Source: an uncultured Sutterella sp. (GTDB lineage Bacteria > Pseudomonadota > Gammaproteobacteria > Burkholderiales > Burkholderiaceae_F). From it: a DNA stretch of 48,636 nucleotides. The translations under genes were made by a program, and so were the position numbers. This document shows positions 17,494 to 26,460 of this stretch, piece after piece (position 1 is the stretch's first letter; each line of letters opens with the position of its first letter). The notes beneath the pieces are model-generated. The model had not been told where the DNA came from. It saw only the letters and a program-made list of their open reading frames with translations, and made no database searches. Location: NCBI GenBank assembly GCA_900315045.1, contig OMXR01000017.1, positions 1 to 48,636 of the forward strand, read 5' to 3'.

Positions 17494-18606
17494 ATGAGCA
17501 AGCTATTTTCTGACGATTTTTCTCTGGATGCAGCCATGAGCAGACGCAACGCACTGAAGACGGCAGCCGCCTGCGCTGCGGCGAGTCTTTTCTCTGCGGG
17601 CTGCGCGCACGCGTCGCCGAATTTCCCTCCCAGCGACCACTGGGATGCGCAAAGCGGCAGGTTCTTTCCTCTCGACCCGATGCGCGAGGCGAGGGGCGTG
17701 TTCGGTGCGCTCTGGACCATGAGTTTCCATGAACGGGACGAAGGCCGGCATCCCGGCAAGCCTCTGCCCGTCGCGCGTCCCGACTGGAAGCGCTTCGAGG
17801 CCGAGCGCGAGCGGCCGCAGTACGTCTGGCTCGGCCACAGTTCCATACTGATGCGCCAGGCCGGCGTCACGGTTGCCGTCGACCCGGTGGTGGGCGAGTG
17901 CGTTTCGCCCGTTCCCGTGATGATGCACCGCTTTCAGGCGCCGCCCGTGCCGCTTAGCGAGTTTCCGGCGGTTGACGTCGTGCTGATTACGCATTCGCAC
18001 TACGACCACCTTGAAGAGCCCACGGTGCGCAAGCTTGCCGCGCGCGGCAGCCGATTTGTCTGTCCGCTTGGCGTCGGGGAGCTTCTGCGCGGCTGGGATA
18101 TTGCCGCGGACCGGATCCGGGAGCTTGACTGGTGGCAGAGCGAGACGCTTGCCGAGAACCTCACCGTGACCGCCGTGCCGGGGCGCCACATGACGGGCCG
18201 GAGCCTGACCGATCAGAACAGGACGCTTTGGTGCGGGTACTTCACTCAGGGGCTTGGCGGCAATACCTATTTTTCCGGAGACACTTCCTGGGGGCGGCAC
18301 TTTGCGATGATCCGCGAGCGGCTGCCCGCGCCCGATGTGGCGTTCATCGAGAACGGCCAGTACAACGAGCGCTGGCGGGACGTGCACATGTTCCCCGAGG
18401 AGACCGCCCGGGCGGCAAGGGAGCTGCGGGCAGGGCGCTTCGTTCCGATCCACTGGGGCGCGTATTCGCTTGCGCTGCATGCATGGAATGCCTCGGTCAG
18501 CCAGAGCACGGCAAAGGCCCGGGAGCTCGGCGTATCAACGCTTACGCCGCATCTGGGCGAAGTGTTTGACAGCGGCACGGTGAGTACGGACTGGTTTGCG
18601 GCCTGA
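17494..18606 (+). CDS. Exported metallo-beta-lactamase-fold hydrolase (NAPE-PLD/UlaG-like)
   Basis: The 370-residue product has the metal-binding motif THSHYDHLEEP, the downstream histidine in PGRHMTGR, the aspartate in FSGDTSWGRHF and the final histidine in PIHWGAYSLALHAW. This set is typical of the COG2220 group, which includes N-acylphosphatidylethanolamine phospholipase D-like enzymes. The substrate is unknown. The N-terminus SRRNALKTAAACAAASLFSAGCAHA resembles a twin-arginine signal ending in a lipobox-like AGC, so export as a lipoprotein is possible. The start may be at 17494 or at 17536 (MSRRNALK), the latter giving a more normal signal peptide. Confidence 0.78.
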   Translation: MSKLFSDDFSLDAAMSRRNALKTAAACAAASLFSAGCAHASPNFPPSDHWDAQSGRFFPLDPMREARGVFGALWTMSFHERDEGRHPGKPLPVARPDWKRFEAERERPQYVWLGHSSILMRQAGVTVAVDPVVGECVSPVPVMMHRFQAPPVPLSEFPAVDVVLITHSHYDHLEEPTVRKLAARGSRFVCPLGVGELLRGWDIAADRIRELDWWQSETLAENLTVTAVPGRHMTGRSLTDQNRTLWCGYFTQGLGGNTYFSGDTSWGRHFAMIRERLPAPDVAFIENGQYNERWRDVHMFPEETARAARELRAGRFVPIHWGAYSLALHAWNASVSQSTAKARELGVSTLTPHLGEVFDSGTVSTDWFAA

Positions 18607-18620
18607 CGGGCGAAGGCAAG

Positions 18621-18656
18621 AGAAAAGCGGCAGCTTTCGCTGAGGGAACCTGCCGC
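18621..18656 (-). terminator. Terminator of ilvE
   Basis: On the minus strand, GCGGCAG and CTGCCGC (plus-strand 18627-18656) form a 7-bp stem followed by TTTTCTCTT. It lies about 55 bp after the ilvE stop. Confidence 0.65.
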
Positions 18657-18709
18657 CTGGCATCCTGCGGCCTTTCAGGAAAGCCGCAGGGGGAGCGCTT
18701 TGAGCCGAA

Positions 18710-19735
18710 TTAGCAGACCTTGACGATCCAGCCCTCGGGCGCTTCGATTTCGCCGTTCTGGATGCCGGTGAGCGTTGTGCGCAGCTTGGCGCTCACTTCG
18801 CCCATCTTATCCATTCCGGAAGGCAGCGCGATCACGCCTTCCTTGGTGTGAATCTCGCCCACCGGAGCGAGCACGGCAGCCGTGCCGCACAGGGCGCATT
18901 CCTTGAAGCCCTTGACCTCTTCAAGCGCAACCGGACGCTCGATCACATTCAGGCCAAGATACTTCTGGCCGACGTACACGAGCGAGCGGCGGGTGATGGA
19001 GGGCAGGATCGAATCGCTCTTCGGAACGATGAGATTGTTGTCCTTGTCGACGAAGAGGATGTTTGCGCCGCCCGTTTCCTCCACATACGTGCGCGTGGCC
19101 GGATCCAGGTAGATGTTCTCGGCAAAGCCCTCGCGGTGCGCTTCCATCGTCGGATGCAGACTCATTGCATAGTTCAAGCCGGCCTTGATGTGGCCCGTGC
19201 CGCGGGGAGCAGCGCGGTCAAAGTCGGAGACGCGCACGCGAAGCGGCTTGACTGCGCCCTTGAAGTAGGCGCCCACCGGCATCACGAAGACGCGGAACAT
19301 GTAGGAGGGGGCTGGGGCCACGCCGATCTGGGGACCCGAGCCGATCATCACGGGGCGCACGTATAGCGAGCAGCCCGTGCCGTAGGGCGGAACCCAGGCG
19401 GCGTTGGCGTGGATCGTTTCGATCACGGCATGCACGAACTTGTCCTTCGGGTAGACGGGCATTTCCAGACGGGCAGCCGAATCCATCATGCGCTCGGCGT
19501 TCATGTCGGGACGGAACGTGACGATGTCGCCGTTCTTGGTGGTGTAGGCCTTCATGCCCTCGAAGCAGCTCTGGGAATAGTGGAACACGCAGGCGCTTTC
19601 GAGCAGGTGGATGTATTCATCAGAAACGAGGCCGCCCTCGTCCCATGCGCCGTCCTTCCACTCGCTGTGCCAGCGGTAGTCCGTGCGGGTGTAGCCGAAG
19701 CCAAGCTTGCTCCAGTCGATGTTCTTCTTTTCCAT
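18710..19735 (-). CDS. ilvE: Branched-chain amino acid aminotransferase
   Basis: This PLP enzyme of fold type IV transfers the amino group in the last step of Leu, Ile and Val synthesis. The 341-residue form starting MEKKNIDWSKLGFGYTRTDYRW belongs to the longer BCAT group. It has SQSCFEGMKAYTTKNGDIVTFRPDMNAERM, the PLP-lysine region GTGHIKAGLNYAMS and EETGGANILFVDKD. The start at 19735 is preferred over an upstream extension to 19861, because family proteins begin here. The gene is followed by its own terminator. Confidence 0.93.
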   Translation of the reverse strand: MEKKNIDWSKLGFGYTRTDYRWHSEWKDGAWDEGGLVSDEYIHLLESACVFHYSQSCFEGMKAYTTKNGDIVTFRPDMNAERMMDSAARLEMPVYPKDKFVHAVIETIHANAAWVPPYGTGCSLYVRPVMIGSGPQIGVAPAPSYMFRVFVMPVGAYFKGAVKPLRVRVSDFDRAAPRGTGHIKAGLNYAMSLHPTMEAHREGFAENIYLDPATRTYVEETGGANILFVDKDNNLIVPKSDSILPSITRRSLVYVGQKYLGLNVIERPVALEEVKGFKECALCGTAAVLAPVGEIHTKEGVIALPSGMDKMGEVSAKLRTTLTGIQNGEIEAPEGWIVKVC

Positions 19736-19821
19736 GATGGTATCCCTTTCCTGGTAAATGCCTGAATTATCAGTGGCAAGCAACCTGCCGCAGGAGGCTT
19801 GCCGCACAATCTTAGATGATA

Positions 19822-20904
19822 CTACTTGCGCACGGCGTCGATGAATCCTCCGCCAAGGCACACTTCACCCTGATAGAGCACCGCGCTCTGGCCCGGCGTA
19901 GCCGCCCACTGCGGCTCGGGAAATCCGAGGCGCATGGCGTGTTCCTCAAGCGAAAGCAGCCGGCATGCGCCATCGGGGGCCCGGTACCTGGTCTTGACGG
20001 TCACGGATTCGGAAACGTCCGGAGCCGAGCCCGAGCACCAGCTCGTCTTCACCGCCGTGAGCTCGTGCGAGAGCAGCCATGGGTGGTCGTGCCCCTGCAC
20101 GACCCAGAGCGTGTTTGTCTTGAGGTCCTTTCTGGCGACAAACCAGGGCTCGCCGCTGCCCTCGCGGCTGCCGCCGATGCCGATGCCCTTTCTTTGGCCG
20201 AGCGTGTAGAAGGACAGGCCGATGTGCTCGCCGATTTTTCTGCCGTCGCTCGTGCGGATGGGGCCGGGCCTGGTGGGCAGGTAGCGGTTCAGGAATTCCC
20301 GAAAGGGGCGCTCGCCGATGAAGCAGATGCCGGTGGAATCCTTCTTGTCCGCGACGGACAGCCCGATCTCCCGGGCCAGGGCCCGGACATCCTTCTTGAG
20401 CATGCCGCCCACGGGAAAGACCGCCTTGGAGAGCTGCGCCTGATTGAGCCGGTGCAGGAAGTAGCTCTGATCCTTGGATGGATCCGATCCCCGGAGCAGT
20501 TCAAAGAGCCCGTTGCGTTCGCGCACGCGGCAGTAGTGGCCGGTTGCGATGTGGTCTGCGCCCATGCGCATCGCGTGATCGAGGAACGCCTTGAATTTGA
20601 TCTCCGCGTTGCACAGGACATCGGGGTTGGGCGTGCGGCCTGCCGAGTATTCTTCAAGGAAATTGGAGAAGACCCGTTCCTTGTACTCCTTGGCAAAGTT
20701 CACGGCCTCAAGGTCGATTCCGATGATGTCGGCTGCGCTTGCGGCATCGATGAGGTCCTGGCGGCTCGAGCAGTACTCGGAGTCGTCATCGTCCTCCCAG
20801 TTCTTCATGAAAAGCCCGATGACCTCGTAGCCCGCCTTTTTCAGGAGGTAGGCGCTCACGGCGCTGTCCACGCCGCCGCTCATTCCGATCACAACTGTAC
20901 GCAT
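19822..20904 (-). CDS. mnmA: MnmA, tRNA 2-thiouridylase
   Basis: MnmA inserts sulfur at C2 of the wobble uridine in tRNA-Lys, Glu and Gln. The 360-residue protein has the PP-loop [12 protein letters not shown] at the N-terminus. The catalytic cysteines are Cys98 ([14 protein letters not shown]) and Cys194 ([10 protein letters not shown]). The start at 20904 ([11 protein letters not shown]) matches the family; the frame runs further upstream without reason. It is the second PP-loop sulfur-transfer enzyme type in the window, with TtcA and LarE at 30951-32716. Confidence 0.96.
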   Translation of the reverse strand: MRTVVIGMSGGVDSAVSAYLLKKAGYEVIGLFMKNWEDDDDSEYCSSRQDLIDAASAADIIGIDLEAVNFAKEYKERVFSNFLEEYSAGRTPNPDVLCNAEIKFKAFLDHAMRMGADHIATGHYCRVRERNGLFELLRGSDPSKDQSYFLHRLNQAQLSKAVFPVGGMLKKDVRALAREIGLSVADKKDSTGICFIGERPFREFLNRYLPTRPGPIRTSDGRKIGEHIGLSFYTLGQRKGIGIGGSREGSGEPWFVARKDLKTNTLWVVQGHDHPWLLSHELTAVKTSWCSGSAPDVSESVTVKTRYRAPDGACRLLSLEEHAMRLGFPEPQWAATPGQSAVLYQGEVCLGGGFIDAVRK

Positions 20905-21006
20905 TGTCTGAAAAAGCTCTGTTTTTGTTTGGAAACGAGGATTATAAAAAGGCACCGCCCGGCCGAGCCGGACAGTGCCCTAAATGCAGGCCAGTTTCGG
21001 GAGAAG

Positions 21007-22290
21007 TTAGTGAACGGTCTCCACAAGCGGCTCAGCGTCGGACTGCTGCACGTGGCAGAACGTGCACAGGTGGCGCGAGCCATGCATCACGAGCTCGCCC
21101 TTGTCGTTCTTGGTCCAGTGGGTCGAGGGCATCGACTGGGGCTGCTTCCTCACCTTGGGCTGATCGATCTTCTCGGGATTGCCGTGGCACATCAGGCAGG
21201 AGTTGTATTCAGCAAGCATCTTGTAGTTCTCGATGGCATGCGGAATGATGGCGGGCGTGCCGAAGGGCGTCTCGCGGATCTTGCCGGCGTTCATCTCGAA
21301 GGCTTCGGGCTGGGGAACGTCAAACGGGCTGGTTTTTTCCAGACTGGTCGAATCGATGTCCATCTGGTTGAGGGCCGCCGCTGCGTCACCGGCAAGGGCG
21401 GCGTGCGAGAAGGCGGCCAGGGCGCCCATCGTTTGGTTGGGCTTCGCGTTGAAACGAAGACCGAACTGAATGGCGTCCTGCGGGCAGACTGCAATGCAGC
21501 GGCCGCAGTTGAGGCACGCTCCGGATTTGACAAAACCGTTTTCGGCGGCATCCTTCAGGCCCATGACATGCGGTTCCGGACAGATGCGGATGCATTTGGC
21601 GCACTTGTCGCACTTGCTTGCGTCAAACATCGGACGGATGATGCCGACTCTGCCCACGGTGCTCCAGAAGGCTCCGAGCGGGCAGAGGTGCCCGCACCAG
21701 CCGCGCCGCATGCCGAGCAGGTCAAGCGCAAACACGCCCAAGACGGCGCTTGCGCAGCCCCAGCCAAGGCCCCAGACGAGTTCTCGCCAGAGGAAAGCCT
21801 GCGGGCTCACCCACTCGAACGCGGCAACGCCGCTCACCGCCGAAGCGGCCAGGGCGCCGACGGCAACCGCGTAACGGGCGTTCTGATGAATGCGCAGCAT
21901 GTCGGACTTGATGCCGAGTGATGTCCGCAGCAGATCAGCAAGGTCCGTCACAAGGTTCATGGGGCACATCCAGGCGCAGAAGCTTCTGCCTCCGAGCACG
22001 ATCCAGGCGGCGAGCACGATGAGCGAACCCGTGATCATGGTGAGTTCGGGCGTGTGGCCGGCGCAGAGCTTCTGAAGCACAGCGAACGGATCGGAGAGCG
22101 GCACGAGGCCGAGCAGCAGGCTCGAAGTGAAGTCGCCCGAAAGGAGCGGCTGGCCAAAGAGCGTCCAGCCAAGGCGCGCCGTCCCGATGAACAGGCCGAG
22201 GATCGCAAGCTGCACGAGGCGGCGGGCGATCGTGTAGCGCCACCGGTATCCTCTTGATGCGGAGGCCGCGGGCTTCTTGTCGATGCTCAT
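21007..22290 (-). CDS. napH: NapH-NapB fusion: quinol dehydrogenase membrane subunit joined to a dihaem cytochrome
   Basis: Residues 1-287 match NapH, which takes electrons from quinol for periplasmic nitrate reductase. They contain about four membrane helices, the two C-x3-CP motifs (CAWMCP, CGHLCP) and two 4Fe-4S ferredoxin clusters (CDKCAKCIRICPEP, CLNCGRCIAVCP). Residues 288-427 match NapB: PHAIENY with His351, haem motif CLMCH (365-369), STHW with His391 and haem motif CTFCH (409-413). Separate NapH is about 287 residues and NapB about 140-150, so the join is at the gene border. Codon 286 is CAA, one transition from TAA. Met288 starts a weak signal-like stretch (GALAAFSHAALAGDAAA) without a ribosome binding site. 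The start overlaps napG by 4 bp. Confidence 0.88.
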   Translation of the reverse strand: MSIDKKPAASASRGYRWRYTIARRLVQLAILGLFIGTARLGWTLFGQPLLSGDFTSSLLLGLVPLSDPFAVLQKLCAGHTPELTMITGSLIVLAAWIVLGGRSFCAWMCPMNLVTDLADLLRTSLGIKSDMLRIHQNARYAVAVGALAASAVSGVAAFEWVSPQAFLWRELVWGLGWGCASAVLGVFALDLLGMRRGWCGHLCPLGAFWSTVGRVGIIRPMFDASKCDKCAKCIRICPEPHVMGLKDAAENGFVKSGACLNCGRCIAVCPQDAIQFGLRFNAKPNQTMGALAAFSHAALAGDAAAALNQMDIDSTSLEKTSPFDVPQPEAFEMNAGKIRETPFGTPAIIPHAIENYKMLAEYNSCLMCHGNPEKIDQPKVRKQPQSMPSTHWTKNDKGELVMHGSRHLCTFCHVQQSDAEPLVETVH

Positions 22291-23039
22291 ATCGGATCCT
22301 CCATGTTGTTGAGGAAGTCAGCGCCGGCGGGCCGGGTCTCCTCCTCCTTGGTGCGGGGGAGCTTGGGCGGAGCCGGATTGTGCGGCTGATCGTCGAGCCA
22401 TCCGAGGCGGTAGTGGTCGCCGATGTGCCCGAGGAAGGTCTTGCGGTCAAGAATGTTGATCGCGGGCTTCTGGGTCGGACAGCTCCAAGTGCACAGGCCG
22501 CAGCCCGTGCACTTGTTCGGATCGACCACGGGAACGAACACGGCGTGCTTTGAGAGGCCGCGCGGATGCGGAGCAAGCTTGAGCGCAGAGTCCTTGACGG
22601 GACAGTCTCGGTAGCACACTTCGCAGCGCAGACCCTGCCAGGAAAGACAGGACGAGGGGTCGATGACGGCAATGCCCATGCGGGCCTTCTTGATGTCATC
22701 GAGATCACGCTTCAAGGCACCGCTTGGGCAGACCTTCACGCAGGGAACGTCCTGACACATGTAGCAGGGAATGTCCCGAGGCTCGAAGAACGGGGTCCCG
22801 AGGGGCGCGCGGTCTCCGAGCTTTGCGAGTTTCAATGTACCGTACGGGCAGGCTTTCACGCACAGACCGCACTTCATGCACAGATTGGCGAAGTCCTCGG
22901 CAGCTCCGGGGGGACGGGGCGCCCAGCTCTGACTGCGGGCGCCCTGGGCAAGCCCGAGCAGCCCGAGTCCGGAGCAGGCTGCGAGCCCGGTCCCCTGGAC
23001 GGCGATCTGCAAAAATTCACGGCGATTGGTTTTCACCAT
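22287..23039 (-). CDS. napG: NapG, periplasmic ferredoxin-type quinol dehydrogenase subunit
   Basis: NapG is exported by the Tat system and, with NapH, passes electrons from menaquinol or ubiquinol to NapB. The 250-residue protein begins with a twin-arginine signal (NRREFLQIAVQGTGLAACSGLGLLGLAQGARS). Four 4Fe-4S cluster motifs follow: CMKCGLCVKACPYG, CYMCQDVPCVKVCPSG, CLSWQGLRCEVCYRDCP and CTGCGLCTWSCP. It lies between napA (22 bp away) and napH (4-bp overlap). Confidence 0.95.
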   Translation of the reverse strand: MVKTNRREFLQIAVQGTGLAACSGLGLLGLAQGARSQSWAPRPPGAAEDFANLCMKCGLCVKACPYGTLKLAKLGDRAPLGTPFFEPRDIPCYMCQDVPCVKVCPSGALKRDLDDIKKARMGIAVIDPSSCLSWQGLRCEVCYRDCPVKDSALKLAPHPRGLSKHAVFVPVVDPNKCTGCGLCTWSCPTQKPAINILDRKTFLGHIGDHYRLGWLDDQPHNPAPPKLPRTKEEETRPAGADFLNNMEDPI

Positions 23040-23061
23040 CTGGTTTCGTCCTTGGCAGTGC

Positions 23062-25797
23062 CTAGATCTTCTTCACGAAGACTGCGTTCTTCTTATAGTC
23101 GGGCTCTCCGGAGATCGGATCGGTGGCGTCCACGCAGAGCTTGTTGACCTGAACCGACTCATCGAAGAAGGCCATCCAGCAGAAGCCCCGGTGCATCTTC
23201 ATGCGGCCCTGGGTCTCGACGCGGGACTTGATCGAGCCGCGGCGGCTGGTGATCTCGACGAGGTCATTGCGCTTGATGCCGCGCTCTTCAGCGTCCTTCG
23301 GGTTCATGTACAGAACGGCGTGCGGAGCGGCGCGGTGCAGCTCGGGCACGCGGCGCGTCATGGTGCCGGTATGCCAGTGCTCAAGAATGCGGCCCGTGCA
23401 GAGCATGAGGTCGTACTTGTCGTCGGTCTTCTCAACGGGTTCGGCGAACGGGCGGAAGAAGATCTTCGCACGGCCGGGCAGAGGCTTGGGAGTCTTGTCC
23501 GTGACGCCCTTCAGGTTGCCGCTCGGGATCGCCTTCATCAGCGGGCCGTAGAACTCGAAGTCGCCATTTTTCACGAACGGATCGAACTTCGCGTTGAAGC
23601 GGTACTTGGTGCCCTTGCCGTCGACGACCGGCCAGGTCAGGCCGTGGACGCTGGGATCCATGTAGGTGTCGAAGTCCGCGAGGTCGTGGCCGCCGAGCGT
23701 GAACAGGCGGTACTCGTTAAAGAGCGCCTTCTCGGGGAACCAGTTCAGGCCCATCTGCTCGGCGGTCGAGCAGTGCTTGCCCGGGTACTTCGGATCGGGC
23801 CAGGGCGTTTCCTTGGCGGTCTTCATGCCGGCAAAGAGCGCGTCGTACAGGCTCATCTCGGGATCGTACCCCATGGCCCTGCCGGCTTCGATGACGTTGG
23901 GCAGCGTGATGTCGCCGACCTTCTGCTCGCACCAGCACTCCTTGATCTTGAAGCGCTTGCAGAGCTCGAACATCATGGCGATGTCCGTGCGGGCCTGGCC
24001 GACGGGCTCAACCATCTGCGTCCAGCCCTGGGTGCGGCGCTCGGCATTGCCGTACAGGCCCCACTTCTCGAAGATCATGGCCGCGGGCAGGATCACGTCG
24101 GCGACCTTTGCCGAGAGCGTCGGGTAGGCGTCGGCCACAACGATGAAGTTCTCGGGCTTGCGGGCAGCCTTGAGCCAGTGATTGGCGTTGGGGGCGGACT
24201 GGAACACGTTGACGACCTGGGTCCACATGAAGTTCACGGAGCCGTCCTCAAGACCGCGCATCAGACCCATGAGGGGCTTGCCGAGTTTGGGATTGATGGT
24301 GCCGGCCGGAACATTCCAGATCTTTTCGGTCTTTGCACGATGCTTGGGATTGCCAACGAGCATGTCGGCGGGCAGGCGGTGGGAGAACGCGCCGACTTCG
24401 CGGGCCGAACCGCAGGCCGAGGGCTGGCCGGTGAGCGAGAAGGCGCCGTTGCCGGGGCGGGCCTGCTTGGCGGTGAGAAGATGCAGTGCGTAGACCTGCT
24501 CGTTCATCCACACGCCGCGCACGTGCTGGTTGCCGCCCATGCACCAGAAGGAGAGGATGTCCTTCTTGGCATCGCAGTAGAAGTCGGCAAGCATCTGCAG
24601 CTTCTTCTTGAACTCGTCGAGCGGCTCGTCGGGATCGCCCTTGGCAAGCGGAGCGACGAAGTCAAGCGTGTAGGGCTCGAGCCCCTTGCAGTATTCGTCG
24701 AAGGTGATGTGCCAGTGCGCACCGTTGTTGCCCTGGTTCTTCTGCTCGACAACCTTGCCTTCCATTTCGGGGCGGTGCTGGCCGATGGCTTCGGCCTTGG
24801 TGAGGACGATCTTGTTCTGCTTGGCCTGAGTGTCCTTTTCCGCTTCGAAGGCGAACTTGTCGGTCGGGCGCATGCCGTAGCCGATGTCGACGACGCCGGT
24901 GGCGAAGATGCAGTGATCGTCGATGAATTTCTTGTCGTAAGCCTTGCGCTTGATGATTTCGCGGGCAATGTAGTTGAGGATGGCAAGGTCCGTGTTCGGC
25001 TTGAAGATGATCTCGACGTCGGAGAGCCCGGAGCACAGGTTCGAATGCGTCGTGACATTGAAGATGCGCGTTTCTTTCTTGGTGAGCTTGGTGTTGGTGA
25101 CGCGGGACCACAGCACCGGATGGGCTTCGGCCATGTTGTTGCCCCAGAGCACCATCGTGTTGGCGATCTCAATGTCGTCGTAGCAGTTGCTGGGTTCGTC
25201 AACGCCGAAGGTCTGATAGAAGCCGACCACGGCCGAGGCCATGCAAAGGCGTGCGTTCGGATCGATGTTGTGGGTGCGGAAGCCCGCCTTGAGCATCTTG
25301 CTCACGGTGTAGGCCTCGGGAATCGTGTACTGGCCTGAACCGACGAAGGACACGCCGGTGGGGCCCTTTTCCCTGTAGACGCGACGGAACTGCTTTTCGA
25401 TCTCATTCATCGCCTCTTCCCAGGAGACGGGCTCGAAACGGCCGTTCTTGTCGAACTTGCCGTTCTTCTTGCGCATGAGCGGCTGGTTCAGGCGGTCCTT
25501 GCCGTACAGGATCTTGGCGTTGAAGTAGCCCTTGATGCAGTTCAAGCCGCGATTGACGGGGGCGTCCGGATCACCCTTGGTTGCAACAATCTGGCCGTTC
25601 ATGGTGCCGACCTGCAGTCCGCAGCCCGTGCCGCAGAAGCGGCATACGCCCTTGGTCCAGGTGATGCCCTTGTCGGCTTCCTGGGCGGCGTTCGCGGCGA
25701 TCGGGGTGATGGGGATGCCGACAGCAAGAGCCGTGGAGGCGGCGACGCCGGACTTGATCAGACTGCGGCGGGAAATGTTTGCTGCACTCGTTTGCAT
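23062..25797 (-). CDS. napA: NapA, catalytic subunit of periplasmic nitrate reductase
   Basis: NapA reduces nitrate to nitrite at a molybdenum bis-MGD centre with one 4Fe-4S cluster. The 911-residue precursor has a twin-arginine signal (ISRRSLIKSGVAAS). The cluster cysteines are Cys52, Cys55, Cys59 (CRFCGTGC) and Cys87 (GLNCIKGYF), and the likely molybdenum ligand is Cys185 (NARLCMASAVVGF). The C-terminal part has TGRILEHWHTGTMTRRVPEL and SRRGSIKSRVETQGRM. It is longer than the 828-residue E. coli enzyme and closer in length to epsilonproteobacterial NapA. It sits between napD and napG. Confidence 0.96.
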   Translation of the reverse strand: MQTSAANISRRSLIKSGVAASTALAVGIPITPIAANAAQEADKGITWTKGVCRFCGTGCGLQVGTMNGQIVATKGDPDAPVNRGLNCIKGYFNAKILYGKDRLNQPLMRKKNGKFDKNGRFEPVSWEEAMNEIEKQFRRVYREKGPTGVSFVGSGQYTIPEAYTVSKMLKAGFRTHNIDPNARLCMASAVVGFYQTFGVDEPSNCYDDIEIANTMVLWGNNMAEAHPVLWSRVTNTKLTKKETRIFNVTTHSNLCSGLSDVEIIFKPNTDLAILNYIAREIIKRKAYDKKFIDDHCIFATGVVDIGYGMRPTDKFAFEAEKDTQAKQNKIVLTKAEAIGQHRPEMEGKVVEQKNQGNNGAHWHITFDEYCKGLEPYTLDFVAPLAKGDPDEPLDEFKKKLQMLADFYCDAKKDILSFWCMGGNQHVRGVWMNEQVYALHLLTAKQARPGNGAFSLTGQPSACGSAREVGAFSHRLPADMLVGNPKHRAKTEKIWNVPAGTINPKLGKPLMGLMRGLEDGSVNFMWTQVVNVFQSAPNANHWLKAARKPENFIVVADAYPTLSAKVADVILPAAMIFEKWGLYGNAERRTQGWTQMVEPVGQARTDIAMMFELCKRFKIKECWCEQKVGDITLPNVIEAGRAMGYDPEMSLYDALFAGMKTAKETPWPDPKYPGKHCSTAEQMGLNWFPEKALFNEYRLFTLGGHDLADFDTYMDPSVHGLTWPVVDGKGTKYRFNAKFDPFVKNGDFEFYGPLMKAIPSGNLKGVTDKTPKPLPGRAKIFFRPFAEPVEKTDDKYDLMLCTGRILEHWHTGTMTRRVPELHRAAPHAVLYMNPKDAEERGIKRNDLVEITSRRGSIKSRVETQGRMKMHRGFCWMAFFDESVQVNKLCVDATDPISGEPDYKKNAVFVKKI

Positions 25798-25911
25798 AAG
25801 GTTTTCTCCTTTGTAGGCCTGGCCCGAGGTGATGTCTGCATGGGCTTTCAGGACGCTAGATCAAACTTGGGTTGACGAAAAACTGGATCGAATTTCCAGA
25901 ACGGCGCACAC

Positions 25912-26169
25912 TCAGCTGAGTGCTGCGGGCGCCTGTTCGCCTTCGGCGCGGTGCACGACCAGAGCGGCGTCGGCAACTTCGGGCAGGAAGCGGATCTTGG
26001 AAAAGAGGTCGCTCTCCTGCTGGATGGAATCTGCTTCAATGACCGCGACGAAGCGCAGGTTCTCCTCGTCCCTCTGGTGAATCTCAACACCGGGCAGCTT
26101 GGCCACGGCATCTGCGGCCGGGGCAAAGAGACCAGGCTTGCTCGTAATAAGAATTCCGGAATAGAACAT
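25912..26169 (-). CDS. napD: NapD, chaperone of NapA
   Basis: NapD binds the twin-arginine signal of NapA and holds it back until the cofactor is inserted. The 85 residues start MFYSGILITSKPGLFAPAADAVAKLPGVEIHQRDEE and show the ferredoxin-like fold pattern with VVHRAEGE at the end, as in other NapD proteins. It is the first gene of the nap transcript, 114 bp before napA. No napF or napC is present. Confidence 0.88.
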   Translation of the reverse strand: MFYSGILITSKPGLFAPAADAVAKLPGVEIHQRDEENLRFVAVIEADSIQQESDLFSKIRFLPEVADAALVVHRAEGEQAPAALS

Positions 26170-26220
26170 ATCTATGAACGGTTGATTGGATCTGGGCCAA
26201 TTCCGGGGGAGGTGGAATTT

Positions 26221-26232
26221 TTAGCCGGCTAA
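26221..26232. promoter_or_regulatory. 12-bp perfect palindrome upstream of napD
   Basis: TTAGCCGGCTAA is fully symmetric and lies about 52 bp before the napD start. A possible -10 hexamer TATAGT for napD is next to it (26245-26240, minus strand), without a recognisable -35. A regulator site is plausible, but I cannot name the protein. Confidence 0.4.
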
Positions 26233-26344
26233 TTTGGTAACTATAGCAAGATCCTTTCAGAGTAACACTAATAAAAACAGTGCGTTATGTTCTTTCGGGA
26301 ATAGCGGATTGACCTGTTGTCCTTGTGGGCCATTTTGGGTTCGC

Positions 26345-26460
26345 GCCGTTCCGAGGGGAGGCGGGAAACACCTTCCCGGCCTCGGCGAGGCTGGTGAGCG
26401 CTTCCTGGTGCCTGAAAACCAGTTATTCCCCAATGGGTTGGCGCTCGGATGTTTTCAGGC
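26345..26460 (-). ncRNA. Structured leader upstream of napD, possible molybdenum-cofactor riboswitch
   Basis: Read on the minus strand, the region begins with a 10-bp perfect stem (GCCTGAAAAC at 26460-26451, GTTTTCAGGC at 26419-26410). TCCGAG (26449-26444) can pair with CTCGGA (26355-26350). Inside are the hairpins GCCTC-GCC-GAGGC (26391-26379) and CGGGAA-GGTGT-TTCCCG (26378-26362), followed by CCTCCC. CCGAG, an ACCAGG segment and a hairpin followed by CCTCC before the closing stem resemble the Moco RNA family as I remember it, and NapA needs that cofactor. The distance to napD is about 180 nt. Only a covariance search could confirm this. Confidence 0.4.
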
